Shown: positions 8,115-8,385 of the stretch, one piece after another
Position numbering within the stretch: position 1 is the first letter of the stretch
How the letters are laid out: each line of letters opens with the position of its first letter
NCBI GenBank assembly: GCA_030625695.1
Contig: DAOUQK010000147.1
Coordinates: 1 to 8,385 of the forward strand
Length of the DNA: 8,385 nt
Direction: 5' to 3'
Origin: Paracoccaceae bacterium
Lineage (GTDB): Bacteria; Pseudomonadota; Alphaproteobacteria; Rhodobacterales; Rhodobacteraceae
The notes under the pieces: generated by a model
Database searches by the model: none
Seen by the model: only the letters and a program-made list of their open reading frames with translations
Told to the model about the DNA's origin: nothing
Program-made: the position numbers and the translations under genes

Positions 8115-8121
8115 TTCCTTT
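8115..8121 (-). promoter_or_regulatory. Ribosome binding site of metF
   Basis: Minus-strand AAAGGAA lies 6 nt from the ATG at 8106-8108. The upstream candidate ATG at 8127-8129 has only AAGGG directly abutting it, which is too close. Confidence 0.65.
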
Positions 8122-8131
8122 GATTTCATCC

Positions 8132-8161
8132 CTTGTCGCACCTGCAGCATTGTGAGACAAT
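8132..8161. promoter_or_regulatory. Overlapping divergent promoters of metF and metR (candidate)
   Basis: TTGTC (8133-8137) and GACAA (8156-8160) form an inverted pair. As a result a 17-nt-spaced promoter can be read on both strands: plus TTGTCG...GACAAT (-10 four of six) toward metR, minus TTGTCT...GACAAG toward metF. Predicted starts are near 8168 (metR) and 8125 (metF). If both are real, polymerase can occupy only one at a time. Confidence 0.35.
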
Positions 8162-8165
8162 TTCA
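8153..8165. promoter_or_regulatory. MetR-box-like operator
   Basis: TGAG-ACAAT-TTCA matches the enterobacterial MetR consensus TGAA-N5-TTCA at seven of eight defined positions with the exact 5-nt spacing. A further half site, CTCA (8171-8174), follows after another 5 nt, as LysR-type regulators often use. The box overlaps the candidate metR -10 and the candidate metF -35, fitting autorepression of metR; how it would activate metF is less clear. Confidence 0.55.
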
Positions 8166-8199
8166 TAATTCTCAAGAACAACATGAGGCGGACGCAAGG

Positions 8200-8385
8200 A
8201 TGCATATCGAATTCCGACATTTACGCACGATCAGGGCGATCCACGAATTTGGCGGGCTGGCGCGGGCGGCAGAACAGCTGAACATCACCCAAAGTGCGTT
8301 GAGCCATCAGGTGAAGGGGTTGGAGGATCAGGCCGGGGTGGAATTGTTTGCCCGCCGCTCGAAACCGATGAAGCTGTCCCCGGCG
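8200..8385 (+). CDS. metR: LysR-type regulator, probably MetR (5' part only)
   Basis: The first 62 codons of a LysR-family transcription factor (full length about 300 aa) are present before the right edge. They cover the N-terminal winged helix-turn-helix: a first helix around F-R-H-L-R-T-I (5-11), then G-G-L-A-R-A-A-E-Q-L (18-27) and the recognition helix T-Q-S-A-L-S-H-Q-V (30-38), ending in E-L-F-A-R-R-S-K-P (48-56). The T-Q-S-A-L-S-H-Q and L-F-x-R-x-S-x-P wording is much closer to MetR than to average LysR proteins, and divergence from metF is the classic MetR arrangement. The effector domain is outside the window. GAGG at 8185-8188 is 11 nt from the ATG, a rather long spacing, so translation may be modest. 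Confidence 0.88.
   Translation, partial: MHIEFRHLRTIRAIHEFGGLARAAEQLNITQSALSHQVKGLEDQAGVELFARRSKPMKLSPA

Noticed and set aside
8109..8199. S-adenosylmethionine riboswitch ahead of metF
   Set aside because: The predicted leader is only about 16 nt and the whole gap 91 bp; no SAM-II- or SAM-V-like pseudoknot pattern was seen, and a MetR-type site offers a simpler explanation.

Overview
The window looks like an ordinary, chromosomal, housekeeping stretch from an alphaproteobacterium, most likely of the Rhodobacteraceae/Roseobacter group. This rests on the wording of the CarB, AspRS, MetF and MetR-like proteins (for example AspRS starting M-H-A-Y-R-S-H and the CarB N terminus M-P-K-R-T-D-I-K-S), G+C-rich third positions, and carB standing apart from carA. 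No rRNA, tRNA, mobile element, CRISPR array or prophage gene is visible. The assignment is from memory of the families; no search was run.

Layout, left to right. (1) 1-2192, minus: carB, large subunit of carbamoyl-phosphate synthase, first 730 codons only; its C terminus lies beyond the left edge. (2) 2193-2463: divergent control region between carB and aspS, with a candidate carB promoter, an 8-bp inverted repeat across its -35 side, a leader hairpin, and a candidate aspS promoter with a perfect TTGACA. (3) 2464-4314, plus: aspS, aspartyl-tRNA synthetase, with residues expected of the non-discriminating type. (4) 4357-5391, minus: alpha/beta hydrolase of DUF900 type. (5) 5392-5615: divergent control region with candidate promoters both ways. 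(6) 5616-6683, plus: DUF2235 (Tle1-like phospholipase catalytic domain) alpha/beta hydrolase. (7) 6691-7176, minus: PaaI-type hotdog thioesterase, converging on the DUF2235 gene with only 7 bp between stops. (8) 7230-8108, minus: metF, methylenetetrahydrofolate reductase, probably cotranscribed with the thioesterase. (9) 8109-8199: metF-metR control region with a MetR-box-like site. (10) 8200-8385, plus: start of a LysR-type regulator very like MetR, cut by the right edge.

The genes fall into separate jobs. CarB feeds pyrimidine and arginine synthesis. AspRS serves translation and perhaps, with GatCAB, Asn-tRNA formation. MetF supplies 5-methyl-THF for methionine synthesis, probably under control of the adjacent MetR. 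The least understood part is the back-to-back pair of uncharacterised serine alpha/beta hydrolases (DUF900 and DUF2235) at 4357-6683, with a shared 224-bp promoter region. It is the only candidate here for an undescribed functional unit, and nothing in the sequence proves that the two act together.
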